NCBI GenBank assembly: GCA_002402635.1 | Contig: DHGE01000159.1 | Location: 1 to 17,302 of the forward strand | Reading direction: 5' to 3' | Length of the DNA: 17,302 bases | Source of the DNA: Deferribacterales bacterium UBA4806 | GTDB taxonomy: Bacteria > Chrysiogenota > Deferribacteres > Deferribacterales > UBA228 | Shown here: positions 1 to 7,355 of the stretch, in pieces | Layout: every line of letters begins with the position of its first letter | Position numbering within the stretch: the first letter of the stretch is position 1 | Made by a program: the position numbers and the translations under genes | The notes under the pieces: generated by a model | Seen by the model: only the letters and a program-made list of their open reading frames with translations | Told to the model about the DNA's origin: nothing | Database searches by the model: none

Positions 1-140
1 GCTCTTATATAATTGTTATCGTTAATAATAGAATTATAGAAACAGGAGCCTCTGTCAGTTGTAGTATCAATAAAAGATACATTGAGTGCATGCAGATTTA
101 CAACATTTACAAATAATATTATAAAAAAAAGTTTTTTCAT
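1..140 (-). CDS. Secreted protein, N-terminal part only (cut by window edge)
   Basis: Reading the minus strand from ATG at 140 gives 46 open codons with no stop before the left edge. The first 18-20 residues form a Sec signal peptide: MKKL, a hydrophobic core (FFIILFVNVV), then a likely cleavage after NLHA. The mature part begins LNVSFIDTTTDRGSCFYNSI. A Shine-Dalgarno-like AGGG lies about 7 bases before the ATG. The stop codon of the upstream phosphoesterase gene is only 19 bases away, so the two are probably co-transcribed and both products are exported. I do not recognise the family; too little sequence is present to assign a function. Confidence 0.7.
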   Translation of the reverse strand, partial: MKKLFFIILFVNVVNLHALNVSFIDTTTDRGSCFYNSIINDNNYIR

Positions 141-159
141 ATAGTTACCCTGATAGACC

Positions 160-1740
160 TTATTTTACAGTTATTACTTTAAATTCTTCATATTCCTTAC
201 CATTTTTATCTCTATATATCACCTTTATCTTATGAACCCCTTTTTCCAATCTATCTAATTTGGCTAACCAAGTGTGATAAGACTTATAAGATGCTTTATT
301 ACCACTTATAGTATTAAATAGTGGATCAATCACAAATTCTCTTTTCATGGGTATATTTTTTTTATCGTTTATACTATAAAAAACTTTAGAGTGTGCATCA
401 CCATTAAAGATATTAGCCACAAGGCTCATATTATCAGTCTGATCTTCTTCTGTAATCGAATTAGATATAAGTGTATTGTTATCAATAACATAAACATCCA
501 TCTGTTTATTAGGATTTCCTGGAATCTTATATGTTTCATTGAATTTATTATCTTTAAAAGTTATCAAATAATAACCTTTGGGAGACCCATCTTTCATACG
601 ACTATAGGGAATTCCAAGTTCATCAACACAGTTGTCTCTCCATCTATTTCCACTTGTTGCTCCAGCAATCAAAATAGGGATTTTTAAATGTTTTTCATTA
701 AGTATATCATAATCTTTACTATATATCTTTTCAATGGTATGAGTATGCCCTGCAATAATTAAAGAATTTTTGAAGTCTTTTACAATAGAAATAAAATTAT
801 CTGAGTCACTAACAGTTTTTTTTAATTTATTCTTTCCATCCCATGTAAATATCGGAATATGCATAATAAATAATACTAGTCTATTCTCATCAACATGTTT
901 TAAGTCGTTTTTTAACCAGTCTAGCTGTTTTTCACCAAATTCTCCAAAATATCTATAACCATCCCATTTCACCGATTCTAATATTACAAAATGGACATTA
1001 GAGTAATTAAAAGAGTAATATGTAGGGCCTATATATTTTTTATAAGTTAAATATTGTAGTTCAGGTCCATCTGAAATTGAATTAATATCGTGATTCCCAG
1101 CTGTATAATATACAGGATTGTTTAATTTACCCATAGTTTCTAATAAAGAGGGAAATAAAAGCATATTATCATAGACATTATCGCCAAGAGTTATATAAAT
1201 GTCGGCATTTGCTTTAAACAAATCTGGCATGAAGGCATTTATAAAATAACCTAATTGTTGTTCGTTTCTAACTTGTATATCACCAAGAAATATTGCAGAA
1301 AATTCTTTCCTCTCTTTCACTTTATATAATGGAAAATTAACATTATCTATACTCTCCTTTTTTAAAGTATCTACGTCAAAAAGAGAGAAAAAGTGGGGAA
1401 TTTTTGTATTCATATCCAAAGAACACTTAAATTTGCTAGGTTTAATTATAAAAATATAGTCAGAATCTTTCAGTTCAATACTGTACTTTCCATTTTTATC
1501 GGTTAAAATAACATCAACACCATTTGAAACTCCTACTTGATAAATTCCTTTATCCTCTTTATCAAATATCTTGTTCCTATTGATATCCTCATATACAAAT
1601 CCTGAAACCATTAAGGCATTTAAACACTTTGGGTAAATTGATAACAATATAATTAGTTGTAGGAAAAAACAAAATTTAACAACCGAAAGAATAAATATAT
1701 TCTTATTTACAAGATCAAACATAAATTTATATTTTAACAA
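160..1740 (-). CDS. Secreted calcineurin-like metallophosphoesterase (MetallophosN / Metallophos / MetallophosC layout)
   Basis: A 526-residue binuclear-metal phosphoesterase. A hydrophobic segment at residues ~14-38 looks like a long signal peptide or anchor, so it should act outside the cytoplasm. Residues ~46-100 form a beta-sandwich N-terminal domain (GFVYEDINRN...TDKNGKYSI) of the kind seen in PF16371. The catalytic core follows: GDIQ (153-156), GDNVYD (186-191), GNHD (215-218), MHIP (293-296) and GHTHT (331-335). The tail from ~385 fits the MetallophosC type. The first motif has Gln where the superfamily usually has His (GDxH); this occurs in some members, so activity is still likely. 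The substrate is unknown. It lies 36 bases after pyrE on the same strand. The start is uncertain: neither Met1 nor Met7 has a clear Shine-Dalgarno sequence. Confidence 0.85.
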   Translation of the reverse strand: MLKYKFMFDLVNKNIFILSVVKFCFFLQLIILLSIYPKCLNALMVSGFVYEDINRNKIFDKEDKGIYQVGVSNGVDVILTDKNGKYSIELKDSDYIFIIKPSKFKCSLDMNTKIPHFFSLFDVDTLKKESIDNVNFPLYKVKERKEFSAIFLGDIQVRNEQQLGYFINAFMPDLFKANADIYITLGDNVYDNMLLFPSLLETMGKLNNPVYYTAGNHDINSISDGPELQYLTYKKYIGPTYYSFNYSNVHFVILESVKWDGYRYFGEFGEKQLDWLKNDLKHVDENRLVLFIMHIPIFTWDGKNKLKKTVSDSDNFISIVKDFKNSLIIAGHTHTIEKIYSKDYDILNEKHLKIPILIAGATSGNRWRDNCVDELGIPYSRMKDGSPKGYYLITFKDNKFNETYKIPGNPNKQMDVYVIDNNTLISNSITEEDQTDNMSLVANIFNGDAHSKVFYSINDKKNIPMKREFVIDPLFNTISGNKASYKSYHTWLAKLDRLEKGVHKIKVIYRDKNGKEYEEFKVITVK

Positions 1741-1776
1741 AAATTAATATAGCACTAAATTTAGGTGCAATTTTTT

Positions 1777-2349
1777 TTAAATATGTCTACTTCCAGGAGT
1801 TATTAAAGGTAACCCTTTTTTACATAATTGACAATCACTTGCACTATATGTTAACACTTTAAACTTAACTAATGGAATTAGAGGAGTATTAAAATCAATA
1901 TCCCTTTCACTTCTGTCAATAAGTGCAGACACTAACACTATTTCTGCTCCAAAACTCTTTGCAACTTCTATCGTTTCAATCGTTGATCTACCTGTTGTTA
2001 AAACATCTTCCATAATTATAATTTTTTCATTTTTAGAGATATTAAATCCACGCCTTAAAGACATTTTCCCATCTACTCTTTCAACAAAAATTGCTTTTTT
2101 ATTCAAAATTCTAGCCAACTCATATCCAACCCTTATCCCTCCAATTGCCGGACTTAATATTGTTGAAAAATCATAGATATATATTTTTTTAGCCAATTCC
2201 TCCATCAAAACTTTAGCAATAAAGGGATACTGCATAACAAGTTCCGATTGTAAATATGTATCAGAGTGAAGTCCACTGGACAATAAAAAATGACCCGTCA
2301 TTAAGGCAGAATGTTTTTTATATATTTCAATTATTTCTTGACTATTCAT
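1777..2349 (-). CDS. pyrE: Orotate phosphoribosyltransferase
   Basis: Transfers phosphoribose from PRPP to orotate to make OMP, step five of de novo UMP synthesis. The 190-residue length is normal for the family. The PRPP-binding loop IIMEDVLTTGRST is at residues 111-123, preceded by the SPAIGGIRVG segment (66-75). The C-terminus carries a CxxC pair (C173, C176) followed by LPLITPGSRHI, characteristic of the PyrE subfamily with a C-terminal C-x-x-C and PGSR tail (TIGR01367-like). The ATG lies inside the last codons of pyrF (8-base overlap, ATGAATAG), which indicates translational coupling. It acts in the cytoplasm on the substrate chain whose next step is PyrF. Confidence 0.96.
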   Translation of the reverse strand: MNSQEIIEIYKKHSALMTGHFLLSSGLHSDTYLQSELVMQYPFIAKVLMEELAKKIYIYDFSTILSPAIGGIRVGYELARILNKKAIFVERVDGKMSLRRGFNISKNEKIIIMEDVLTTGRSTIETIEVAKSFGAEIVLVSALIDRSERDIDFNTPLIPLVKFKVLTYSASDCQLCKKGLPLITPGSRHI

Positions 2350-3055
2350 TTTTTAATTCATCAATTATTTTTTTTACAACCACAATTGGCTCTTTACTTT
2401 CAGTAACTGCTCTACCTATAACTATATAATCAGCTCCAGCCAATTTCGCATCATGAGGAGTATACACTCTTTTTTGGTCATTTAGATTATTCCTATCAAG
2501 CCTTATTCCAGGACATATCACTTTAAAAGAATTGCCACATAATTTTTTAATTGAACTAGCCTCACCCACTGAACATACCACTCCATCAAGACCTGCATTT
2601 TTTCCAATATTTGCTAAATGCAATGCATACTCCTGAATATTCTTAAAATCTATTTTATTCTCTTTTAAATATTTATCATCAAGAGAAGTTAAAACTGTTA
2701 TACCTATCAACAATGGCTTATTATGAACGGATAAAAAGATGCTATTTATAGCCTTTTTAGTTTCAGATATCATTTCAATGCCACCTTGTATATGAATGCT
2801 TAGCAAGTCAATCTTGTAAGTCTGCATAGCTGCAACTGCTGCTTTCTTGACAGTAGTTGGAATATCATGCAATTTAAGATCAAGAAATATCCTTTTATTC
2901 TGTTTTATTAAATACTCTAAAGATTCTTTACCTATAGAGACAAAGGCTTCTAGACCAATTTTATAAAATGTAACAAGTTTACCTAAATTATCAACAATGC
3001 TTTTAATTTCACTAAAATTATTATAATCTAGTGCTATTATGATTTCTGGTACCAT
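2342..3055 (-). CDS. pyrF: Orotidine 5'-phosphate decarboxylase
   Basis: Decarboxylates OMP to UMP, the last step of de novo pyrimidine synthesis. The 237-residue protein is a complete TIM barrel: substrate Asp and Lys at strand ends (ALDYNNF, 8-14; YKIGLEAF, 31-38), the catalytic D-x-K-x-x-D motif DLKLHD at 59-64 followed by IPTTV, and phosphate-binding loops PGIR (182-185) and VIGRAVT (212-218). It is the first gene of the minus-strand pyrF-pyrE-phosphoesterase group. Its ATG is only 15 bases from the divergent cbiR-like ATG, so its promoter must lie within the coding region of that gene. No strong Shine-Dalgarno sequence is visible before the ATG. Confidence 0.97.
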   Translation of the reverse strand: MVPEIIIALDYNNFSEIKSIVDNLGKLVTFYKIGLEAFVSIGKESLEYLIKQNKRIFLDLKLHDIPTTVKKAAVAAMQTYKIDLLSIHIQGGIEMISETKKAINSIFLSVHNKPLLIGITVLTSLDDKYLKENKIDFKNIQEYALHLANIGKNAGLDGVVCSVGEASSIKKLCGNSFKVICPGIRLDRNNLNDQKRVYTPHDAKLAGADYIVIGRAVTESKEPIVVVKKIIDELKNE

Positions 3056-3070
3056 AATTTTTAATTCTAT

Positions 3071-3760
3071 ATGAAAAAATTAAAAATAGCCACTACTTCA
3101 TTTATTTTTTCTGATACAAGAATTAAAAATATAAAAATTTTAAAAAATTATATTGACCATATAGAACTTCTTTACTTTGAAGGGAAAAAACATCATGATT
3201 TGCCTACATTGAAAGAACTTAATTACTTCAAGAATACAACTATATCTTACTCAGTTCATCTTCCTACAAATACTACTGATTTTTATAAAATTGAAAAATT
3301 CATTTCTAACTTTAACCTTATAGAAAACATTAGATACCTTATTATACATTCTGAATATAATATAAAAGGACTTATGAAAATATATAATTTGCAAAAAAAA
3401 TATCTAAAAGAAATAATAGTTGAAAATACTTCAATTAATTTACACCACATTAAAAACTTTATTCATAATAAAATTAATATATGTTTTGATATTGGTCATA
3501 CATTTCCACATTATGACGCTTATAGTATTATCAATTTTTTAAATATTCACCATAAATATATTAAATATCTACATGTTTATGGAACATTAGATGGCAAAAA
3601 GCACCAATCTCTTATATATTTAAACAATGATTTGTTAAATTTTTTAATAAAATTTGCAATTAAGAATAACATAACATTCTGTATTGAAGTGTTTACTCTT
3701 AAAGATCTAATTGAATCTCTTAATATGCTCATGAAACACCATAACCATATGTTATTTTAA
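3071..3760 (+). CDS. cbiR: Probable cobamide-remodelling hydrolase, CbiR family (AP endonuclease 2-like TIM barrel)
   Basis: A 229-residue xylose-isomerase/AP-endonuclease-2-type TIM barrel. The opening (IATTSFIF, then YIDHIELLYFE) and the order of polar motifs match what I recall of CbiR proteins: HLPTNT (63-68), IIHSE (91-95), VENTS (117-121), CFDIGHTFPH (138-147), LHVYG..DGKKHQSL (167-181) and IEVF (205-208). H63, H93, E118, D140, H143, H168, D174, H178 and E206 are candidate metal ligands. CbiR, described in Akkermansia muciniphila, hydrolyses the phosphoribosyl bond in the cobamide nucleotide loop so the lower ligand can be replaced. The next gene is cobU, which acts on the expected product; this context supports the call. 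The alternative is another sugar-phosphate isomerase or endonuclease-like TIM barrel. No B12 riboswitch is seen upstream. Confidence 0.78.
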   Translation: MKKLKIATTSFIFSDTRIKNIKILKNYIDHIELLYFEGKKHHDLPTLKELNYFKNTTISYSVHLPTNTTDFYKIEKFISNFNLIENIRYLIIHSEYNIKGLMKIYNLQKKYLKEIIVENTSINLHHIKNFIHNKINICFDIGHTFPHYDAYSIINFLNIHHKYIKYLHVYGTLDGKKHQSLIYLNNDLLNFLIKFAIKNNITFCIEVFTLKDLIESLNMLMKHHNHMLF

Positions 3761-3811
3761 TATTTTTCATAAATACTTACTTTTTATATAATTAATGTTA
3801 TTATATTCTAA

Positions 3812-4321
3812 ATGATAACGTTAGTCACAGGTGGTATTAAAAGTGGAAAATCAAGTTTCGCTCTAAACCTTTCAAAGTGTTATATTAAAAAACTTTTTAT
3901 TGCAACTTTAGAAGCAATTGATAATGAAACTAGGGAAAAAATAAATAGACATAAAAAAGAAAGGGATGTTGGATGGGAAACTATTGAAGAACCTGTGGAC
4001 ATAGTTAAAATTTTAAAAAGTAATATAGATAATTACGACTTAATTTTAATTGATTGTATAAACATATGGATAAATAATCTAATATATTACAATATTAATA
4101 TGTCTGAACAAATTGATAATCTTACAGATTTTCTTCCAATGTATCAAAATAACGCTGAAATAATAATTGTTACTAATGAAGTTGGGCAATCAATAATCCC
4201 AATTGATAAAATTGCAAGATATTTTATCAATTGTCTAGGTATAACTAACCAAAAACTTGCTACTATTGCAAATAATATTTATCTATTAGTGGCTGGTATC
4301 CCAATAAAAATCAAGGGCTAA
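3812..4321 (+). CDS. cobU: Adenosylcobinamide kinase / adenosylcobinamide-phosphate guanylyltransferase
   Basis: Bifunctional cytoplasmic enzyme of the nucleotide-loop assembly: phosphorylates adenosylcobinamide and/or transfers GMP to adenosylcobinamide phosphate, giving adenosylcobinamide-GDP. The 169 residues are close to the family length. Visible motifs: P-loop GGIKSGKSS (7-15), the guanylylation-site region with H47 in RHKKERD followed by WETIEEP (55-61), DCINIWINNL (81-90), TNEVGQSIIP (121-130, where Ser replaces the usual Gly), and the C-terminal AGIPIKIKG. It lies 51 bases after the cbiR-like gene on the same strand, with no strong ribosome binding site. CobS and CobT are not in this window. 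Confidence 0.93.
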   Translation: MITLVTGGIKSGKSSFALNLSKCYIKKLFIATLEAIDNETREKINRHKKERDVGWETIEEPVDIVKILKSNIDNYDLILIDCINIWINNLIYYNINMSEQIDNLTDFLPMYQNNAEIIIVTNEVGQSIIPIDKIARYFINCLGITNQKLATIANNIYLLVAGIPIKIKG

Positions 4322-4362
4322 CAAATTCTTATTGTTTGCATCTTCAAGTGTAGATAATAAAG

Positions 4363-5745
4363 TTAGTCACTATTAATCATAGCGTTTACTTCATCTAGTT
4401 TGGATGTAATATTATTAACAATCCAATTGTTATCCCACCATTCAGTGGGATTTACATAGGTTTTATTTATAATTATACTAAAATGTAGATGATCACCACC
4501 TGCAAGTCCTGTCATGCCAGTATTACCAATAATATCTCCCTTTGATACAATTTGGTTCTCTTCTACTGAGATAGAACTCAAATGTCCGTAAAGGCTAAAC
4601 AATCCAAAACCATGGTCAATAACAACTGTATTACCATAAATTCCTGCAGCACCTGCTAGAACAACCTTGCCATTATTAGCTGCGGGTACTTTTGCATGTT
4701 CTAACGAAGCAATATCAACCCCCATATGAGTTTGTCTATCTACAATTTTACCATGATACACATAAGTTCTATCATCAGCAAATCCAGCCATAGGGCTACC
4801 ACTAAACCTTAGAAAAGGACCTTTCCAATGGAGAACTTTATCAGTCATATTAGAGAGTTCGGAGATTATATTATAAGTGATTTTACGAAATTCATTATTT
4901 ACCTTTATATATTTTTCTATATTAGTTGCGTTAGGATCAAATTTCATACTATTTTCAAACTCTGGTAATTTCTTATTCAAAAAACTATCTGAGATGTTTA
5001 TCGAATCTTTTGCATAATTTTTACTTTTAATATGGTAATTGAATCCAGCGACACTTTTATTTCCAGCTTCATCTGTTGCATAGACATATAGTTTATCAAT
5101 TTTCTTCTTATTATAATCTAGAGCAAAAAATGAAAGATAAATATTAGGATCCTTAAAATACCCTGAGTGTCCTGGATAATACTTATCATCAACAACAACC
5201 CCACTTTTATTGGGTACCTCATTTAATCGATATATTACCAGACCAGAGCCCCCTGACATAATATTATGTGCTTTTGTTAAAACACTAATAGCAGGCGGAT
5301 GGGTGTCAATAATTATTTCTTTTTTTATTATTGACTCATTACCTTTTAAACTATTTCTCCATGAAAAATCGCTAACTGCTATCTGTAAAACTGCTTTCCC
5401 ATCTTTATAACCCAATTTATTTGGGTCAATTGTTATTGTAGTATTATCAAATTTTGTGTTTTTTTCTGGAAAAAATGTATCACCCGAAAATTGTTTTTTG
5501 TAAAGTATAGTACTCTTTTCCCCTTGTGAAATTTCAACAAGTACATGTCTTAGACCACTCCTATTGTCTAATGAGTTTAAATTAAAAGTGACTGTTGATT
5601 TAATATTTGATAATTCAGGATCAATTGATATGGTTGGCTTTTCATTTTCTAACTTTTTAACAAGCACCCATCCTATAGCTATAAATACACATATAATTGG
5701 GATTACCAATAATATAAGTTTAATTTTAGATTTATGTGTTTTCAA
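4363..5745 (-). CDS. Membrane-anchored M23 (LytM) murein endopeptidase
   Basis: Zinc metallopeptidase that probably cleaves peptidoglycan cross-links in the periplasm. I start it at a TTG (5743-5745), giving 460 residues beginning MKTHKSKIKL; GAGGG lies 7 bases upstream. An ATG in the same frame at 5790 would give 475 residues but has no Shine-Dalgarno sequence and overlaps a possible promoter. In 475-residue numbering: a single transmembrane anchor at ~24-44, beta-rich Ig-like domains at ~50-255 (IDTHPPAISV, ATDEAGNKS), a helical linker, then the LytM domain at ~340-450. The ligands are H355 and D359 in THMGVD and HLH (434-436), plus YGHLSS (401-406) and GNTGMTGLAGGDHLHF. All catalytic residues are present, so it is not a degenerate EnvC/NlpD-type activator. 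It is convergent with cobU. Confidence 0.9.
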   Translation of the reverse strand: MKTHKSKIKLILLVIPIICVFIAIGWVLVKKLENEKPTISIDPELSNIKSTVTFNLNSLDNRSGLRHVLVEISQGEKSTILYKKQFSGDTFFPEKNTKFDNTTITIDPNKLGYKDGKAVLQIAVSDFSWRNSLKGNESIIKKEIIIDTHPPAISVLTKAHNIMSGGSGLVIYRLNEVPNKSGVVVDDKYYPGHSGYFKDPNIYLSFFALDYNKKKIDKLYVYATDEAGNKSVAGFNYHIKSKNYAKDSINISDSFLNKKLPEFENSMKFDPNATNIEKYIKVNNEFRKITYNIISELSNMTDKVLHWKGPFLRFSGSPMAGFADDRTYVYHGKIVDRQTHMGVDIASLEHAKVPAANNGKVVLAGAAGIYGNTVVIDHGFGLFSLYGHLSSISVEENQIVSKGDIIGNTGMTGLAGGDHLHFSIIINKTYVNPTEWWDNNWIVNNITSKLDEVNAMINSD

Positions 5746-5752
5746 GTGTATA

Positions 5753-5757
5753 CCCTC
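5753..5757 (-). promoter_or_regulatory. Ribosome binding site deciding the M23 peptidase start (TTG at 5745)
   Basis: On the minus strand GAGGG lies 7 bases before the TTG at 5743-5745. The two upstream in-frame ATGs (5790, 5769) have no comparable site. This places the translation start at the TTG and makes the protein begin with a short basic stretch directly before its membrane anchor. Confidence 0.65.
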
Positions 5758-5772
5758 TATTTTAATCATCTG

Positions 5773-5801
5773 AAGATAATAAGTAATCATTAAGGAATCA
5801 A
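5773..5801 (-). promoter_or_regulatory. Possible sigma-70 promoter of the M23 peptidase gene
   Basis: On the minus strand, TTGATT (5796-5801), a 17-base spacer, then TATCTT (5773-5778); four of six matches in each box. Transcription would begin near 5766, just ahead of the TTG start with its ribosome binding site. In AT-rich DNA such matches arise by chance, so this is tentative. Confidence 0.33.
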
Positions 5802-5877
5802 GACATTTTTATTTTTTTATATTAAAAATAAAAAATTTTAGTTATACTGTTTATAAAATCAGTTTAAAGGAGAATCT

Positions 5878-6219
5878 ATGAAACTCATTTTATTAATTAT
5901 AGTAGGATTCCTCTTTATTGCTAGTTGTTCAAGCAGAGATAATACAACTATTTTAACTATTGATCATCAAAAGATTCAAACATTTGGGTTTGATAATCCA
6001 GGGAATCTATATGTAATCAAATATAAAAATATAAAGAATAAAGATATTTTAAATAATTTGATAAAAAAATATAAAGATAAAAAACCAACATGTTTAAAAC
6101 ATGTTAATGGAGTTTCAATATATCTAGATACTAATGAAATTAAAAAGATTATAGTTGATTTTCTCCGAGCTGGTGAAATAGAATATATTGAACGCACTCC
6201 CGTAAAAACATTAAATTGA
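5878..6219 (+). CDS. Small predicted lipoprotein, function unknown
   Basis: A 113-residue protein with a lipoprotein signal: MKLILLIIVGFLFIASC, where IASC is the lipobox and C17 the lipidated residue, followed by SSRDN. A perfect AGGAG lies just upstream (5869-5873 area), which fixes the start. The mature part is basic and mixed alpha/beta (NLYVIKYKNIKNKDI; GVSIYLDTNEI; AGEIEYIERTPVK) with no motif I recognise. The upstream 75 bases are very AT-rich; a TATACT at 5843-5848 could be a -10 box, but no convincing -35 box is seen. It stands alone on the plus strand between two minus-strand units. The protein is likely tethered in the periplasm or envelope. Confidence 0.75.
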   Translation: MKLILLIIVGFLFIASCSSRDNTTILTIDHQKIQTFGFDNPGNLYVIKYKNIKNKDILNNLIKKYKDKKPTCLKHVNGVSIYLDTNEIKKIIVDFLRAGEIEYIERTPVKTLN

Positions 6220-6241
6220 AATTTTTACAATAGAATTTATC

Positions 6242-6265
6242 TTTATTACTTCAAAAGTAAATAAA
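6242..6265. terminator. AT-rich hairpin between convergent lipoprotein and MBL-hydrolase genes
   Basis: TTTATTACTT (6242-6251) is complementary to AAGTAAATAAA (6255-6265) with one bulged base and a 3-base loop. It sits in the 49-base gap between two convergent stop codons, where a bidirectional terminator is expected. The stem has almost no GC, so its strength is doubtful. Confidence 0.3.
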
Positions 6266-6268
6266 CAA

Positions 6269-6886
6269 TCATTTCAAGAAAGGATTATAGGCTTTTTCAA
6301 AACCAATATTTGTTTCAATACCGTGCCCTGGGTATACTATTGTGTTCTCTGGAAGTAAAAACAATTTATTTCTTATAGAATCTGTTAGACTATTATAATC
6401 GCCACCAGGCAAGTCAGTTCTACCAATTGAATTATTAAAAAGTGTGTCACCAGAAATCAGTATATTGCTTTTACTATTATAAAAACATACACTCCCCTTT
6501 GTATGGCCTGGAGTATGTATAACTAAAAATTCTTCATCCTCAAATTTTATTATTTCATTATCATTTAAAAAACATATTTTTTCTGGCACTTCAACCCTTA
6601 TAAAAGCAAACAGTATAGACTCTGCACTACTTTTAATAAGATAATTATCGTCACTATGTAAATAAAATGGTATATTAAAATATTTCTGGAGGTATCTTAC
6701 TGCACCAATATGGTCAAAATGACCATGTGTATTTAATATATATAAAGGCTCAAAAGAATTTTGCTTAATATACTCTACAATTTTGTCACCTTCATCACCT
6801 GGATCAAATATGATACACCTATTGTTCTTACTATAGATTATACAATTTTCAGCTAAAGGACCAACAGTTAAAACTTTAACAGCCAT
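6269..6886 (-). CDS. MBL-fold metallo-hydrolase, glyoxalase II-like
   Basis: A 205-residue metallo-beta-lactamase-fold hydrolase of the short glyoxalase-II-like (YcbL-type) group; probably cytoplasmic and acting on thioesters, exact substrate unknown. Complete binuclear metal site: THGHFDH (53-59; H54, H56, D58, H59), H128 in HTPGHTKGS, D147 in SGDTLF, and H188 in PGHG. The stretch NNSIGRTDLPGGD (151-163) is typical of this group. The classical GloB C-terminal helical domain (~50 residues) is absent, so it should not be called gloB outright. GAGGTGAG immediately before the ATG supports the start. It is the third gene of murJ-dtd-MBL, 22 bases after dtd. Confidence 0.92.
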   Translation of the reverse strand: MAVKVLTVGPLAENCIIYSKNNRCIIFDPGDEGDKIVEYIKQNSFEPLYILNTHGHFDHIGAVRYLQKYFNIPFYLHSDDNYLIKSSAESILFAFIRVEVPEKICFLNDNEIIKFEDEEFLVIHTPGHTKGSVCFYNSKSNILISGDTLFNNSIGRTDLPGGDYNSLTDSIRNKLFLLPENTIVYPGHGIETNIGFEKAYNPFLK

Positions 6887-6908
6887 TTACTCACCTCATT
6901 AATATATC

Positions 6909-7355
6909 TTATGGATATTCAACAATTAATGTGACAGGTCCATCATTTTTTAAATTGACTAACATTTTCGCTCCAAAAATACCTGTTTTAACTTTATCTT
7001 CATAATAGGATTTCTTTAAAGTGTCCACAAATTTTTCATAGAGTTTCTCTGCTTCGCCATAGGCCATTGCAGCTGTGAAATCTGGTCTATTCCCTTTAAA
7101 AACATCACCATAAAGTGTAAACTGGCTAACAACCAAGATATCTCCATTTATATCCTTTATTGACTTGTCAAATTTTCCTTCAATATCAGGAAAAATCCTT
7201 AAATTAATAATTTTATTTATTAATTTATCAACAAAATCAATTTTATCATCTTTTGAGAATCCAACTAACAGTAAAATTCCTTGCGATATTGTTGATATTC
7301 TCTCATGATTGACCTCAACACTGGCTTCTGAAACTCTCTGAAGACATATCTTCAT
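6909..7355 (-). CDS. dtd: D-aminoacyl-tRNA deacylase
   Basis: Hydrolyses D-aminoacyl-tRNAs (D-Tyr, D-Asp and others, also glycyl-tRNA-Ala) in the cytoplasm, preventing misincorporation. The 148 residues match the usual length. Both family signatures are present: SQFTL at 77-81 and NDGPVT at 137-142 (cross-subunit Gly-cisPro motif). The opening MKICLQRVSEASVEV is also typical. Its ATG overlaps the murJ stop codon (ATGA, 4 bases), so translation is coupled to murJ, and it is followed closely by the MBL hydrolase gene. Confidence 0.97.
   Translation of the reverse strand: MKICLQRVSEASVEVNHERISTISQGILLLVGFSKDDKIDFVDKLINKIINLRIFPDIEGKFDKSIKDINGDILVVSQFTLYGDVFKGNRPDFTAAMAYGEAEKLYEKFVDTLKKSYYEDKVKTGIFGAKMLVNLKNDGPVTLIVEYP

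Noticed and set aside
1752..1768. Near-palindrome GCACTAAATTTAGGTGC followed by eight T on the plus strand, between pyrE and the phosphoesterase gene
   Set aside because: The T-run is on the plus-strand side while both genes are on the minus strand, and the stem has an unpaired G and almost no loop, so it is not a credible terminator of the operon.
3000..3811. Possible cobalamin riboswitch upstream of cbiR or cobU
   Set aside because: Only 15 bases precede cbiR and 51 AT-rich bases precede cobU; there is no room for, and no sign of, the conserved B12-box.
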